Source: Desulfobacterium sp.
Lineage (GTDB): Bacteria; Desulfobacterota; Desulfobacteria; Desulfobacterales; Desulfobacteraceae
Direction of reading: 5' to 3'
Length of the DNA: 58,368 bases
Assembly: GCA_016342325.1 (NCBI GenBank)
Contig: JAEINR010000028.1
Location: forward strand, 1 to 58,368
How positions within the stretch are numbered: position 1 is the stretch's first letter; each line of letters opens with the position of its first letter. A program made the translations under genes and the position numbers. This document shows positions 45,855 through 54,897 of the stretch, in pieces. The notes beneath the pieces are model-generated. The model was not told the DNA's origin, did no database searches, and saw nothing but the letters and a program-made list of their open reading frames with translations.

Positions 45855-47339
45855 TTACCCCAGGGTGATGGGCATTCCCATCAGGGGCCACAGCACATAG
45901 ACGGCAAACCCCGTAACAATCATGAGGATGATACTGGCCGGGATGCCGTAGAGAAAGAACTCTCCGGTGGTGAACTGCTTTGAGTCATAGGCGATGGCGT
46001 TGGGGGCCGCCCCCACAAGAAGCAGGAAGGGCATGCCAGCAACCACCAGGGAGGAGAAGAGGATGGCCTCTCCGGTTACGCCGAGGTAGGGGGCGATGAC
46101 CAGGGCCACGGGAAGGGAGATGGCAATGGCGGCAACGTTCATGATGAAGTTGGTCATCATCATGACAAAGAATGCGATGCTCATTACAAAGACGAACCAG
46201 TGGGACTCCTTGAAGATGGTGAGCCAGTTGATCGCCATCCACTCCGCAGCGCCAGTGTCCCAGAGGCAGAAACCGATGCTCATGGCGCCTGCAAAGAGCA
46301 GGATGATGTTCCAGGGAATTTCTTCCAGGTCGTCGATGTCAAGGATGCCGGTGACAAAAAAGAGAATGGTGGAGATGAGAATGACAGCCGTCTTGTGGGG
46401 CGGAACAAACCCGGGGATAAAGGCCTTGAGAATGGCAAAGGTGCCCAGGGCCAGGATGCAGGTGCCCACGATGGTTGCCGCAATGACCTCCTTTCGGGTG
46501 ATGCCGCCAAGCTCGATGTACAGGCGCTTTGCCTTTTCCTTGAGCCCGGGAATGGTTTTCTTTTCAGGCTTCATCACGATCATGAAGTAGGCCCACAGGA
46601 GAATCACCATGATCCAACCCACCGGAAGCATGTAGTAGGTGAGCTCGAAGAAGCCGATGTCCTTGTCCATGATATCTTTGAAAAAGCCGATGGCAACAGC
46701 ACCCCGGGCAGCCCCCAGCAGGGTGACGATGGAGCCGGCACCTGCCACGTAGGCCATGCCCATGAAGAGCCCTTTTCCGAATTTTGTCTGCTTGTCTCCT
46801 TCGCCGTATAGGGAGTAGATGGCCACAAGCAGGGGATAGATGGTGGCGGCAACGGCGGTGTGGGCCATGATGTGGGAAAGGGCTGCGGTAACAACAAAGC
46901 AGCCCAGATAGATCATGCTGGTTCTTTCCCCGACAATGGAGAGCATCTTATAGGCCAGGCGCTTGGTGAGCCCCGTCTTGGTAAACACCAGCCCGATGAC
47001 GATGGAGCCAAAGATGAACATGACAGACGGATCCATGAAATCCTTGAACGCCACCTTGGCCGGCCGGATGAGGAACAACGCCTGCATCACGCCGATGGCA
47101 AGACTTGTCACGCCGATGGGAACCACCTCAAACACCCACCAGGTGCCGGCCATGAGAAATACGGCGATGGCGCCTTTGCCTGCCTTGGACAGGGCAAAGT
47201 GTTTGCCCATGGGATCGATGGCATCGGGCCACATGGGGGAAAAATAGACAATTACAAAAAGTCCTACACCTGCAAGCAGGGCAATTATTTTTGGCCAGTT
47301 TACACTGGTTGCTTCACTTACTTCTACTTCAACGGCCAT
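45855..47339 (-). CDS. DASS-family (SLC13/CitT-like) anion symporter
   Basis: A 494-aa membrane protein with about 11-12 helices; WWVFEVVPIGVTSLAIGVMQALFLI, IFGSIVIGLVFTKTGLTKRLA and near the end VGAAPNAIAYDSKQFTTGEF mark the divalent-anion:Na symporter family (the second SNT-like Na/substrate motif reads APNAIAY). It takes up di- or tricarboxylates, or possibly sulfate, using sodium. AGGAGG precedes the ATG and a strong terminator follows. It lies downstream of the CBS-pair gene on the same strand (57-base gap), so CBS control of this transporter is plausible. Confidence 0.9.
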   Translation of the reverse strand: MAVEVEVSEATSVNWPKIIALLAGVGLFVIVYFSPMWPDAIDPMGKHFALSKAGKGAIAVFLMAGTWWVFEVVPIGVTSLAIGVMQALFLIRPAKVAFKDFMDPSVMFIFGSIVIGLVFTKTGLTKRLAYKMLSIVGERTSMIYLGCFVVTAALSHIMAHTAVAATIYPLLVAIYSLYGEGDKQTKFGKGLFMGMAYVAGAGSIVTLLGAARGAVAIGFFKDIMDKDIGFFELTYYMLPVGWIMVILLWAYFMIVMKPEKKTIPGLKEKAKRLYIELGGITRKEVIAATIVGTCILALGTFAILKAFIPGFVPPHKTAVILISTILFFVTGILDIDDLEEIPWNIILLFAGAMSIGFCLWDTGAAEWMAINWLTIFKESHWFVFVMSIAFFVMMMTNFIMNVAAIAISLPVALVIAPYLGVTGEAILFSSLVVAGMPFLLLVGAAPNAIAYDSKQFTTGEFFLYGIPASIILMIVTGFAVYVLWPLMGMPITLG

Positions 47340-47396
47340 TGGGAACTACCTCCTCAATATGTAATCTTTTGATTCTAACTCAATGTGTTACAGCAG

Positions 47397-47963
47397 CTAT
47401 TCACCCGCATCCGTTGGGCACTGCTCAATTATTTTGGAAAACGCATCAAATACATCGGTTAAGCGAAGCACTCCCGTGACGGTGCCGTCCTTCAGGACAA
47501 GCAGGGATTGGTGGTGTCCAAGGACCATCTGGTGGATCGCTTCATCCAGGTTGGCAGTCTCTTCGATGAACTCACCATCCGTGGGGGTTTCCATGAAGCT
47601 TGATACCGGGATGGAGGCCCCTTTCCGACAGATATTTTGAAGGGGGGTGTCCCAGAGGTGATGGTGGGTCAACAACGATTTCATGAATTTTCTTGAGAAA
47701 CCGTATTTGGCAAGGCCGGTTCTGTCGTGCATCTCCTGGTATTTGGGTTCCAGGGCTTTCAGAACATCCAGTTGGCTCACCTTACCCACCACCTGGTTGT
47801 CTTTGTCCAGAATGATCACCGCCCTGTGGGGGTATTGGGAATTGCTAAATTCCTTCTGGGCTTTCTTAAGGGCTTGCACTGCATCGTATAACGACGCATC
47901 TTCGGTCACTGTCGCATATTTCGACAACGAGACCATCAGATCCTTAACTGTATTGGTTTTCAA
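47397..47963 (-). CDS. CBS-domain pair protein, TTG start
   Basis: A 188-aa protein made of two CBS motifs (about 8-75 with VVGKVSQLDVLKAL, and 115-180 with VTGVLRLTDVFDAF), a module that binds AMP/ATP-type ligands. No further domain. It starts with TTG: AGGAGG stands eight bases upstream, and the resulting N-terminus aligns with its paralogue at 48387 (VKDLMVSLSKYAT versus VKDFMVPLSDYAT). It precedes the DASS transporter on the same strand and is divergent from the paralogue, implying duplication. Confidence 0.85.
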   Translation of the reverse strand: MKTNTVKDLMVSLSKYATVTEDASLYDAVQALKKAQKEFSNSQYPHRAVIILDKDNQVVGKVSQLDVLKALEPKYQEMHDRTGLAKYGFSRKFMKSLLTHHHLWDTPLQNICRKGASIPVSSFMETPTDGEFIEETANLDEAIHQMVLGHHQSLLVLKDGTVTGVLRLTDVFDAFSKIIEQCPTDAGE

Positions 47964-48386
47964 TTTAACTTCCTCCTATTATATATTTAGCACTAACGGT
48001 GCTTTTCAATCTTGGTTGTGAAACACGTCCTTCCTATCTATATATGTGCCCGGGCTCAATTTGCCCTTTTTCATCAAAAGGCAGGTATTTAAATTAAAAT
48101 ACGCCTACCATGTAAAAAAAAAAAGATCAAGGAAATGCGACGTTGGGGGTGCGATTGTGTAACACGCTGTATTTATAGGAATGCGCCCGTGGGAAAAAGG
48201 TGGGAATTCACTGTTTTCAGGCCTTGATACGGGTCAAAATGTGCCGGATATTGGGCTTAGATTACAGGGGCTTGATATAATCGGGAAGACGTGATAAACC
48301 CTCTGTCATATTTTGGGAAGGAGTACCCAATTTCCCTGGGTCGTTTTTGAGGTCAGTTTATTAACCTGATAACGGAGTGTTTTTTA
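47964..48386. other. Divergent spacer between two CBS-pair genes
   Basis: No gene is seen in these 423 bases. A TATAAT at 48276-48281 with TTGGGC 19 bp upstream is a weak promoter candidate for the + gene, and ACCCA-N7-TGGGT near 48326-48342 is a short inverted repeat before it. No sigma-54 site was found. Confidence 0.45.
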
Positions 48387-48947
48387 ATGAACTCTATTGT
48401 AAAAGATTTTATGGTGCCGCTCTCCGACTATGCCACCATTTCCAAAGGTTCCACCCTGTACGAGGCCGTGCTTGCCCTGGAAAATATCAAGAAAGATAAG
48501 AATGTTGATCAATCTGTTCATCCCCATTGGATTGTGCTGGTTCTGGATAAGAATCAAGAGGTCATTGGAAAAATGAGCCAGCTCAATGTGGTGCGGGCCC
48601 TTGAGCCCATCACCGAGCAGACGGAAATCGTGGACCGGATCAGCAACTTTGGGTTTAGCGCTAATTTTATTGGCGCCATCAGGGAAGAGAGCTTCCAGAA
48701 CGGGAATGCCCGGGACTATGTTTACACCGACCCTACCAAGATGGAGATGAAGGTGGAGGATTTCATGGAGACCCTTGTCGAAAATGAGTTCATCGATGAG
48801 AACACCTCCCTTAATTCGGCTGCCCATCAGTTAACGGTACGAAACCGCCTCTCCCTCCTGGTAACAAGGGAAGACAAAGTGGTTGGGGTGTTGCGGCTTT
48901 CCGATGTCTTTACTGCATTGATCACGGCCATGAAAAAAGCGCATTAA
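48387..48947 (+). CDS. CBS-domain pair protein
   Basis: This 186-aa CBS-pair protein is paralogous to the divergent 47397-47963 gene, with the same spacing of the motifs VIGKMSQLNVVRAL and VVGVLRLSDVFTAL. It follows CGGAG and is 13 bases ahead of the beta-helix protein gene, with which it is surely co-transcribed. It probably senses adenine nucleotides and acts on a partner. Confidence 0.88.
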   Translation: MNSIVKDFMVPLSDYATISKGSTLYEAVLALENIKKDKNVDQSVHPHWIVLVLDKNQEVIGKMSQLNVVRALEPITEQTEIVDRISNFGFSANFIGAIREESFQNGNARDYVYTDPTKMEMKVEDFMETLVENEFIDENTSLNSAAHQLTVRNRLSLLVTREDKVVGVLRLSDVFTALITAMKKAH

Positions 48948-48960
48948 CAAGGGGTATGCC

Positions 48961-50382
48961 ATGAAAGAGATTGAAAAACTTTTCGATAGGATTGTCCAGC
49001 GGGTAAATATAAATCTTCGGGAGCTTGAGTACGATGTCAATCCCTATGTGAATAAGCTTATTCCCTTCAACCAGATGGTGAAGTTCTACGGGTTCTACGG
49101 GGTTTCTCCCCATCATCCCTTGAGCTTTGAATTCAAGAACTCAAATCTTGCCGGCAGCTATTTCCTTGGCCGGTGCCGGGTGAGTAATTCCCTGCTCTAC
49201 AAGAGCGATATCCGGGGGGATGAGCTCAAGAAGGAGAAGGATCTGTTCCAATACCAGGATTTTGAGATTCCGGTGGTGGACGACGAAGAGATCCATATTG
49301 AGGACAGCTTTCTCATCAAGACCCTGGTCCATAATTTTTCCCACGATCCCGAGACCCTGGAGCGGTTCTTCATCAAGGACACCATCTCCATGAACTATGC
49401 AAACATCCACGGCGCACCGTCGGACGGATGTTTTCTCGGGGTCTTTTCCACGGTGGACCTGACCACCATGCGGGACTGCGTCATTGGCAATTTTTCCTAT
49501 GTCCAGGCCGGGGAGATCAACCATCTCCACATTCCACCGGGAACCGTGTGGGTCCGGAACCCCGGGGAGTTTAATTTTTACTACCAGTATCCCGAGAATA
49601 TGTTGAACGACTATGTCTTTCTTCCTGCAGGTTCCCCGCCCCAGGGAATGCTCATCGATTTTGTCGAGGACCGGAAAGAGGCGTTCCAGCGGATTTTTGA
49701 TGTGGTAAATATCGAGCAGTCCGTGGATGTTCCCTCCAGTGCGTCCCTTGACCGCTACTCCGTGACAAAGGGCCATACCACCATCGGAGAAAATGTCCTG
49801 GTGGCCCAGCGGGCCTATCTCCAGAACGCCTGGCTCGGTAAGGGGGCCAATGTCCAGGAAAACTGCTTTATCATCAACTCCAGGCTCGAAGGAAATGATG
49901 TAACGGCCCATGGTGCAAAGATCATAGAGGCTGATGTGGGTACCATGGTGTTTGTCGGGTTTAACAGCTTTTTACGGGGCCGTCCGGACAGCCGGATTGT
50001 CATTGGCGAGGACAGTATCGTCATGCCCCACACCATCATTGATGTCAAAGAACCCTTGACCATTCCCCCCGGCCACCTGGTGTGGGGACTGATCCAGGAT
50101 GAGACGGATCTTGCGACCAACTCCATCTCCATTGAGCGGCTCAAAACCATCGATTCAAAGCTGACCGTGGGCAACATGTTCTTTGAAGGAAACGGCGCAG
50201 GGTTTGTGGCGGCGTTCCAGGAGCGGATCCACCATATCCTCGACGCCAACGGTGCCTTCTTTAACGGTGCCGAGCATAAGGGCCATGCCCAGAAAAACCA
50301 GTTCATCTCTTTCAATACCATCCAGCCCTATCCCGAGGGCAACAAAAAAGGGATGTTCCCGACCATTGTGATCCAACCCTAG
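48961..50382 (+). CDS. Left-handed beta-helix (hexapeptide-repeat) protein
   Basis: A 473-aa protein I cannot assign to a characterised enzyme. Residues of about 270-400 show hexapeptide-like periodicity (TTIGENVLVAQRAYLQNAWLG, NVQENCFIINSRL, DSIVMPHTIIDVKEPLTIPPGHLVWG), the left-handed beta-helix of acyl/nucleotidyl transferases; a second repeat set is in the N-terminal half (NLAGSYFLGRCRV, SYVQAGEINHLHIPPG). There is no signal peptide. It is co-transcribed with the CBS-pair gene and ends in a strong terminator. Acyl transfer or ligand binding controlled by the CBS partner is only a guess. Confidence 0.7.
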   Translation: MKEIEKLFDRIVQRVNINLRELEYDVNPYVNKLIPFNQMVKFYGFYGVSPHHPLSFEFKNSNLAGSYFLGRCRVSNSLLYKSDIRGDELKKEKDLFQYQDFEIPVVDDEEIHIEDSFLIKTLVHNFSHDPETLERFFIKDTISMNYANIHGAPSDGCFLGVFSTVDLTTMRDCVIGNFSYVQAGEINHLHIPPGTVWVRNPGEFNFYYQYPENMLNDYVFLPAGSPPQGMLIDFVEDRKEAFQRIFDVVNIEQSVDVPSSASLDRYSVTKGHTTIGENVLVAQRAYLQNAWLGKGANVQENCFIINSRLEGNDVTAHGAKIIEADVGTMVFVGFNSFLRGRPDSRIVIGEDSIVMPHTIIDVKEPLTIPPGHLVWGLIQDETDLATNSISIERLKTIDSKLTVGNMFFEGNGAGFVAAFQERIHHILDANGAFFNGAEHKGHAQKNQFISFNTIQPYPEGNKKGMFPTIVIQP

Positions 50383-50401
50383 CGGTTGCTTCAACCATCA
50401 T

Positions 50402-50436
50402 GGGGCGGTGTCAATACGACACCGCCCCTTTTTTTT
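50402..50436 (+). terminator. Rho-independent terminator after the beta-helix protein gene
   Basis: An 11-bp perfect stem (GGGGCGGTGTC 50402-50412; GACACCGCCCC 50418-50428), loop AATAC and eight Ts form a textbook terminator 20 bases past the stop. Confidence 0.95.
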
Positions 50437-50485
50437 GGCTGTTTGTTGACAAACTCGGTAAATTTTGATCAGGAATAGATCGGGC

Positions 50486-50501
50486 TGGACAGGAAATTGC
50501 A
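50486..50501 (+). promoter_or_regulatory. Sigma-54 promoter of the NtrB/NtrC-like operon
   Basis: TGGACA-N5-TTGCA keeps the invariant GG and GC at exact sigma-54 spacing and most flanking consensus (TGGCAC-N5-TTGCA). It lies 44 bases before the kinase ATG, after the strong terminator. The regulator encoded in the operon is a sigma-54 activator, so autoregulation is likely. Confidence 0.65.
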
Positions 50502-50544
50502 TGAAGGTGGTTTTGATACGTTGATTTAAGGACACCCATAAGCG

Positions 50545-52035
50545 ATGATACATTATTTCAGTCTCAGATCGAAAATTGTCTATATCTTTTCCGCCATGGC
50601 AGGGATCGCCCTTGCCGGCGGCATCGGCCTTCTCTGGTATTCCTACGAGATTGATACGATGTTGGTGACCATGGTGGAAAAGGAGGTGGTGCTTTATAAA
50701 ACGGCCCAGGACATGGAGCTTGCCCTTGCCAACCAGAAGGGGTTTTTGACCTACTACTTTGTGGATGGCCAGGCCAAGTGGCTCAAGTCCCTGGGTCGGT
50801 ACAGGGAGGTGTTCCGCCAGAGCCTCAACCGGGCCTTTTCCCTGAATCTGAACGATGAACAGCGAAGGACCCTGGGCCTGATTGCCGCCGAGTATGCCAC
50901 CTATGTGGAGACCAAGGATAATGTCATAGAGAAGTACAGCCGGGGTGATGTTCAGCAGCACATCTCCCTTCTCCACGAAAAGCAGCGGGGGGTGTTCTTC
51001 AATCTCCTGGATCTGTGCCGCAGGTTCAGCCTTGACCAGTGGGACGTGATCCAGGAGACCGAGGCGAAAAACAATGCGCGCTCCACCATCCTGAGAATGG
51101 TGGCCCTGGGTGCCATTGCCGTATTCGTGGCGCTCTGCGGCCTGCTTTTGTTTGTTCTCTACCGGCAGATTCTGATCCCCATCCGGGGGCTCGCCATTGA
51201 GACCGGCAGTTCCCCCAAGGAGAGCTCCCGGGACGAGGTACTCTCCCTGAGTCAGTCCCTCAAGGGGATGATGAAGGACTTTGACGACACCCATGATGCC
51301 CTGGCAAAAAGCCGGCAGCATCTTGTCCAGGCCGAGCGCATGGTGATGGTGGGGGAGATGGCCGCAGGGGTTGCCCACACCATACGGAACCCGTTCACCT
51401 CCATCAAGATGCGGATGTTCTCCTTGAGCCGATCCCTGGATCTGACCGATGTCCAGAACGAGGACCTCCAGGTGATCGCCGACGAGATCGGGCGCATCGA
51501 CAAGATCGTGCAGAATTTCCTCGAGTTTGCAAGGCCCCCAAAACTGAAACTTACCCGGTGCAGCCTCCGAAACGTCATCCGTTCCGTGATCACCCTTTTG
51601 GAGTACCGGCTCAAGGAGTACAATGTGGAACTTGTGTACCGGCCTGATCCCGGGCTATCTGAGATCATGGCGGATTCGGACAGGATCAAGGAGGCCCTGG
51701 TCAATCTCGTCTCCAATGCCTGTGAAGCCATGGACACGGGCGGAGAGATCATTATCTCGGAAACCCGGACCCTTGAGCCCGGCATCGGGGAAGTGGCGGT
51801 TCTCTCCATTGCCGACAACGGGACCGGCATTCCTGATGCCATTGTTCACAAGATCACCAATCCCTTTTTCACCACCAAGGAGGATGGGTCCGGCCTGGGG
51901 CTGAGCATCGTTGCCAGGATCGTCCGGGAGCATGACGGCGTGTTTTCCGTGTCTTCCGACAGGGCACAGGGGGCTGAATTCATCATTAAATTGCCAGCGA
52001 AGGAGCTAGTTCATGGGTCTGATACTGATCATTGA
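50545..52035 (+). CDS. NtrB-type membrane sensor histidine kinase
   Basis: A 496-aa kinase with membrane segments at about 12-31 and 184-206, a helical extracellular sensor of the four-helix-bundle kind between them, a linker, HisKA with AAGVAHTIRNPFTSIKMRM and His278, and an intact ATPase domain (NLVSNACEAMD, IADNGTGIPDA, NPFFTTKEDGSGLGLSI). The His-Thr-Ile-Arg-Asn-Pro motif is typical of NtrB-like kinases that work with sigma-54 activators. It overlaps the regulator gene by 23 bases. Confidence 0.92.
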   Translation: MIHYFSLRSKIVYIFSAMAGIALAGGIGLLWYSYEIDTMLVTMVEKEVVLYKTAQDMELALANQKGFLTYYFVDGQAKWLKSLGRYREVFRQSLNRAFSLNLNDEQRRTLGLIAAEYATYVETKDNVIEKYSRGDVQQHISLLHEKQRGVFFNLLDLCRRFSLDQWDVIQETEAKNNARSTILRMVALGAIAVFVALCGLLLFVLYRQILIPIRGLAIETGSSPKESSRDEVLSLSQSLKGMMKDFDDTHDALAKSRQHLVQAERMVMVGEMAAGVAHTIRNPFTSIKMRMFSLSRSLDLTDVQNEDLQVIADEIGRIDKIVQNFLEFARPPKLKLTRCSLRNVIRSVITLLEYRLKEYNVELVYRPDPGLSEIMADSDRIKEALVNLVSNACEAMDTGGEIIISETRTLEPGIGEVAVLSIADNGTGIPDAIVHKITNPFFTTKEDGSGLGLSIVARIVREHDGVFSVSSDRAQGAEFIIKLPAKELVHGSDTDH

Positions 52036-53443
52036 CGACGACCAGCAGCTGAGTCTGAGTTTTACCAAGATTCTGACCCAGGACGGGTATGAGACGGTTG
52101 CCGCCTATACTGGCCAGGAGGGGATTACCAAGGCCGTCACCCTCTGCCCCGATCTTGTGATCCTGGATATCCGGCTTCCGGATATGAGCGGCATGGAGGT
52201 GTTTGAGAAAGTTCATGCGCGGTTACCCAAGCTGCCCGTGATAATCATCACGGCATTCGGGACCACGGAGACCGCCATCGGGGCGATTAAAAAAGGGGCC
52301 TACGATTATATCTACAAGCCCTTTGATGTGCCCGAGATGCTCCAGCTCATTGAAAAGGGGCTGGTGGCCGGTCGCTGCATGTCTTCTCCCGTGGATGTCA
52401 ATCCCGAGGCAGACCGGCTTTCCGGCCGGGAGGCCCTGGTGGGCAGCAGCAGCCAGATGCTGGATGTGTACAAGGCCATCGGCCGGGTCTCCTCCACCGA
52501 CGCCACGGTTTTAATCCGGGGGGAGTCGGGAACGGGAAAGGAGCTTGCGGCACGGGCCGTGTACAACCATTCCCTCAGGGCTGAAAAGCCCTTCATGGTG
52601 ATCAACTGCGTGGCCATTCCCGAGACCCTGCTTGAGAGTGAATTGTTCGGCTATGAAAAGGGGTCGTTCACCGGTGCCGCCCACCGGCGGGTGGGAAAGA
52701 TCGAGCAGGCCAGGGGCGGCACCGTGTTCCTGGACGAGATCGGGGACATGCCCATGGGCATCCAGGCAAAATTTCTAAGACTTCTCCAGGAGAACAGCAT
52801 CGAGCGGCTGGGGGGCAAGGAGCCCATCAGCGTGGACGTGAGGATTATTGCCGCCACCAACCGGGACCTTGAAAAGGCCGTTGGCCAAGGCAAGTTCAGG
52901 GAGGATCTCTACTACCGTCTCCAGGTGGTCACCATCACCATGCCCCCGTTGCGGGAGCGCAAAGGGGACAGCGTAACCCTGGCCGAATATCTGCTGGCAA
53001 GGCTTTCCTCCGAGATGTCCATGGCAAATCCCGGCATCTCACCCGGAGCGGTGAAAAAGGTAGAACGATACGACTGGCCCGGCAACATCCGGGAACTTGG
53101 CAATGTCTTGAAAAAGGCCCTGATCTTCAACCGGGGGGCCCCGGTCCAGCCCGAGGAGATCACCATCAGTGACCTTGAGAGCCGAAACCGCATCGAGGGC
53201 GTTGCGCCCACGGCTGAAACCTGCGTAAAACAGTGGGTTCGTAATTGCCTCCGGTCGGAAAAAGGGGATAAAATATTTGATTCCTGCCTGGACCATGTAG
53301 CCTCGCTTCTGATCCAAGAGGCCCTGGATATTACCCAGGGGAACCGGTCCCGGGCGGCAAAGCTGTTGGGCATGTCCAGGCCCACCTTTCATTCAAAGAT
53401 CGACAAGTACGGCATCCGTATTGGAACGAGCGCCAGGGAGTAA
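52013..53443 (+). CDS. NtrC-family sigma-54-dependent response regulator
   Basis: A 476-aa activator: receiver 1-120 with Asp52, AAA+ domain with Walker A GESGTGKE (170-177), sigma-54 contact loop GSFTGA (217-222; the usual GAFTGA carries Ser for Ala), sensor and arginine motifs, then a Fis-type helix-turn-helix at the C-terminus (about 436-470; GNRSRAAKLLGMSRPTFHSKI). AAGGAG precedes the ATG within the kinase gene. Targets are probably its own operon (site at 50486) and the CBS-ACT/Usp operon just downstream (site at 53592). Confidence 0.95.
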   Translation: MGLILIIDDDQQLSLSFTKILTQDGYETVAAYTGQEGITKAVTLCPDLVILDIRLPDMSGMEVFEKVHARLPKLPVIIITAFGTTETAIGAIKKGAYDYIYKPFDVPEMLQLIEKGLVAGRCMSSPVDVNPEADRLSGREALVGSSSQMLDVYKAIGRVSSTDATVLIRGESGTGKELAARAVYNHSLRAEKPFMVINCVAIPETLLESELFGYEKGSFTGAAHRRVGKIEQARGGTVFLDEIGDMPMGIQAKFLRLLQENSIERLGGKEPISVDVRIIAATNRDLEKAVGQGKFREDLYYRLQVVTITMPPLRERKGDSVTLAEYLLARLSSEMSMANPGISPGAVKKVERYDWPGNIRELGNVLKKALIFNRGAPVQPEEITISDLESRNRIEGVAPTAETCVKQWVRNCLRSEKGDKIFDSCLDHVASLLIQEALDITQGNRSRAAKLLGMSRPTFHSKIDKYGIRIGTSARE

Positions 53444-53591
53444 TTGTCCTTGTGTTTGTTGTTTAATGCTTTTACAATATGTAAAAAAAGCTGACACCCC
53501 TCCCTTTGGTTCACCCCCATATGGTTTCCCTGACATGCCCATCCCCCCCTTTCCATCTCCTCTGTTTCTATCCTTGGTTTCCTTCCCATAC

Positions 53592-53607
53592 TGGCATGGG
53601 AATTGCT
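53592..53607 (+). promoter_or_regulatory. Sigma-54 promoter of the CBS-ACT/Usp/Usp operon
   Basis: TGGCAT-N5-TTGCT is a nearly perfect sigma-54 -24/-12 element with exact spacing. Transcription would start around 53618, about 50 bases before the CBS-ACT gene. A sigma-54 activator gene ends 150 bases upstream. Confidence 0.82.
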
Positions 53608-53668
53608 ATTTTATGCTGGTGTTTAACACGGTTGGTTGAACGTCACCATCATCTAAGGAGATTGAAAC

Positions 53669-54346
53669 ATGTTGATAAAGAAATGGATGAGCCGATCCGT
53701 TATCACCGTTGAAAAGGACGCATCCCTGGTGGACGTCTCAAATCTGTTCCACAGGAAGATCATCTCCATGGTTCCGGTTGTTAGCAACGGAAAACCCATT
53801 GGGATCGTCACGGACGGAGACATCAAAAAGGCCTCTCCCTCGGAGGCGACCTCCCTTGATATCTATGAACTCATGTCCCTTGTTCGAACCATCCCCATCG
53901 AGCGGGTGATGTCCAGCCCCGTGGTGACGGTTCCCTGTGACCACACCGTTGACGAGGCCGCGGCCATGATGCTCAGCAAAAATATTTCCGGCATGCCCGT
54001 GATGGGCAGGAACGGCACCATGGAGGGGATCATCACAAAGAGTGATATCTTTCGGTGCCTTGTATCGTTTACCGGGGTTGCCAACAAGGGACAGGTTTTT
54101 GCATTCAAAATCAATGACCGCCCTGGAATCGTCCATACCCTCATCGATATCATCCGGGAGAACCGCGGCCGTCTGGGCAGCATCATGACATCCTATGATG
54201 ACACAGATGAGGGGTTTCGAAAAATTTTTATCCACACTTTTGGCTTGGCCTCCGGGTTGTTTGACCCGGTGGTTGGAAAATTGGGGCAGGCCGCGGATAT
54301 GATCTATGCGGCAGACCAGGCAACAGGCCGGAGAATCCTTTTTTAA
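53669..54346 (+). CDS. AcuB-like CBS-pair plus ACT-type domain protein
   Basis: A 225-aa protein with two CBS motifs (about 1-60 with MVPVVSNGKPIGIVTDGDI; 75-135 with GMPVMGRNGTMEGIITKSDIF) and a C-terminal ACT-like fold (about 143-205; INDRPGIVHTLIDIIRENRGRL). This is the layout of AcuB, linked in Bacillus to acetoin use, and of other allosteric regulators. Ligands are likely an adenine nucleotide plus a small amino acid or similar. TAAGGAG precedes the ATG; a sigma-54 promoter lies just upstream, and two Usp genes follow. Confidence 0.87.
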   Translation: MLIKKWMSRSVITVEKDASLVDVSNLFHRKIISMVPVVSNGKPIGIVTDGDIKKASPSEATSLDIYELMSLVRTIPIERVMSSPVVTVPCDHTVDEAAAMMLSKNISGMPVMGRNGTMEGIITKSDIFRCLVSFTGVANKGQVFAFKINDRPGIVHTLIDIIRENRGRLGSIMTSYDDTDEGFRKIFIHTFGLASGLFDPVVGKLGQAADMIYAADQATGRRILF

Positions 54347-54403
54347 TAACCGGCATGGCCGGAGTTTCATATAAAACCGGTGTTTACCTTTAAGGAGGTC
54401 CGT

Positions 54404-54886
54404 ATGAGCAAAATTGAAAAGATCATGGTGTGCGTGGATCTGTCGGAGTACGCCACCGCAGCCATTGACTATGCCGTGGAATTTGCGGGAAATTCCAATG
54501 CCGAGATCCTGCTTCTGAACGTTGTGCACCAGAGGGATCTCAATGCCGTGAAGCTTGCCAGCGCCTATTATCCGGACAAGCTCGATTATGATCGCTATGT
54601 GGCTGATGCCAAAAAAGAGCGGTACGACACCATCCGGTCCCTGGTAAAGGAGCGGTTCTTTGACAAAAAGTCGGCCATGACCATCCAGGTCACCCTGGGG
54701 ATCCCCTTTGAGGCGATCCTGACCGTTGCAGAGGCCGAAAAGGTGGATATCATTGTCATGGGCCACAAGGGAAGAAGCAATCTTTCACTCACCCTGTTCG
54801 GCTCCAATGCAGAAAAGGTGTTCAGGCATTCCCAGTTGCCTGTGGTCAGCGTCAGGAACCGTGAGACACTTAAACGGAATCGCTAA
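54404..54886 (+). CDS. Universal stress protein (UspA family)
   Basis: This 160-aa Usp has the N-terminal IMVCVDLSEYA strand-loop and the C-terminal ATP-binding signature MGHKGRSNLSLTLFGSNAEKVFRHSQLPVVSV (G-2x-G-9x-G-S/N pattern). It should bind ATP. ATG 54404 follows a perfect AAGGAGG; an in-frame GTG upstream would include that site. It is 57 bases after the CBS-ACT gene and 11 before the second Usp, so the three form one operon. Confidence 0.92.
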   Translation: MSKIEKIMVCVDLSEYATAAIDYAVEFAGNSNAEILLLNVVHQRDLNAVKLASAYYPDKLDYDRYVADAKKERYDTIRSLVKERFFDKKSAMTIQVTLGIPFEAILTVAEAEKVDIIVMGHKGRSNLSLTLFGSNAEKVFRHSQLPVVSVRNRETLKRNR

Positions 54887-54897
54887 AAGGAGATAAC

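Noticed and set aside
50398-51378. 326-codon - strand frame over the NtrB-like kinase
   Set aside because: Antisense of the kinase and runs through a strong terminator; no family motifs.
53738-54766. 342-codon - strand frame opposite the CBS-ACT and Usp genes
   Set aside because: It spans two genes and a spacer on the other strand, lacks a ribosome site and has antisense-like composition.
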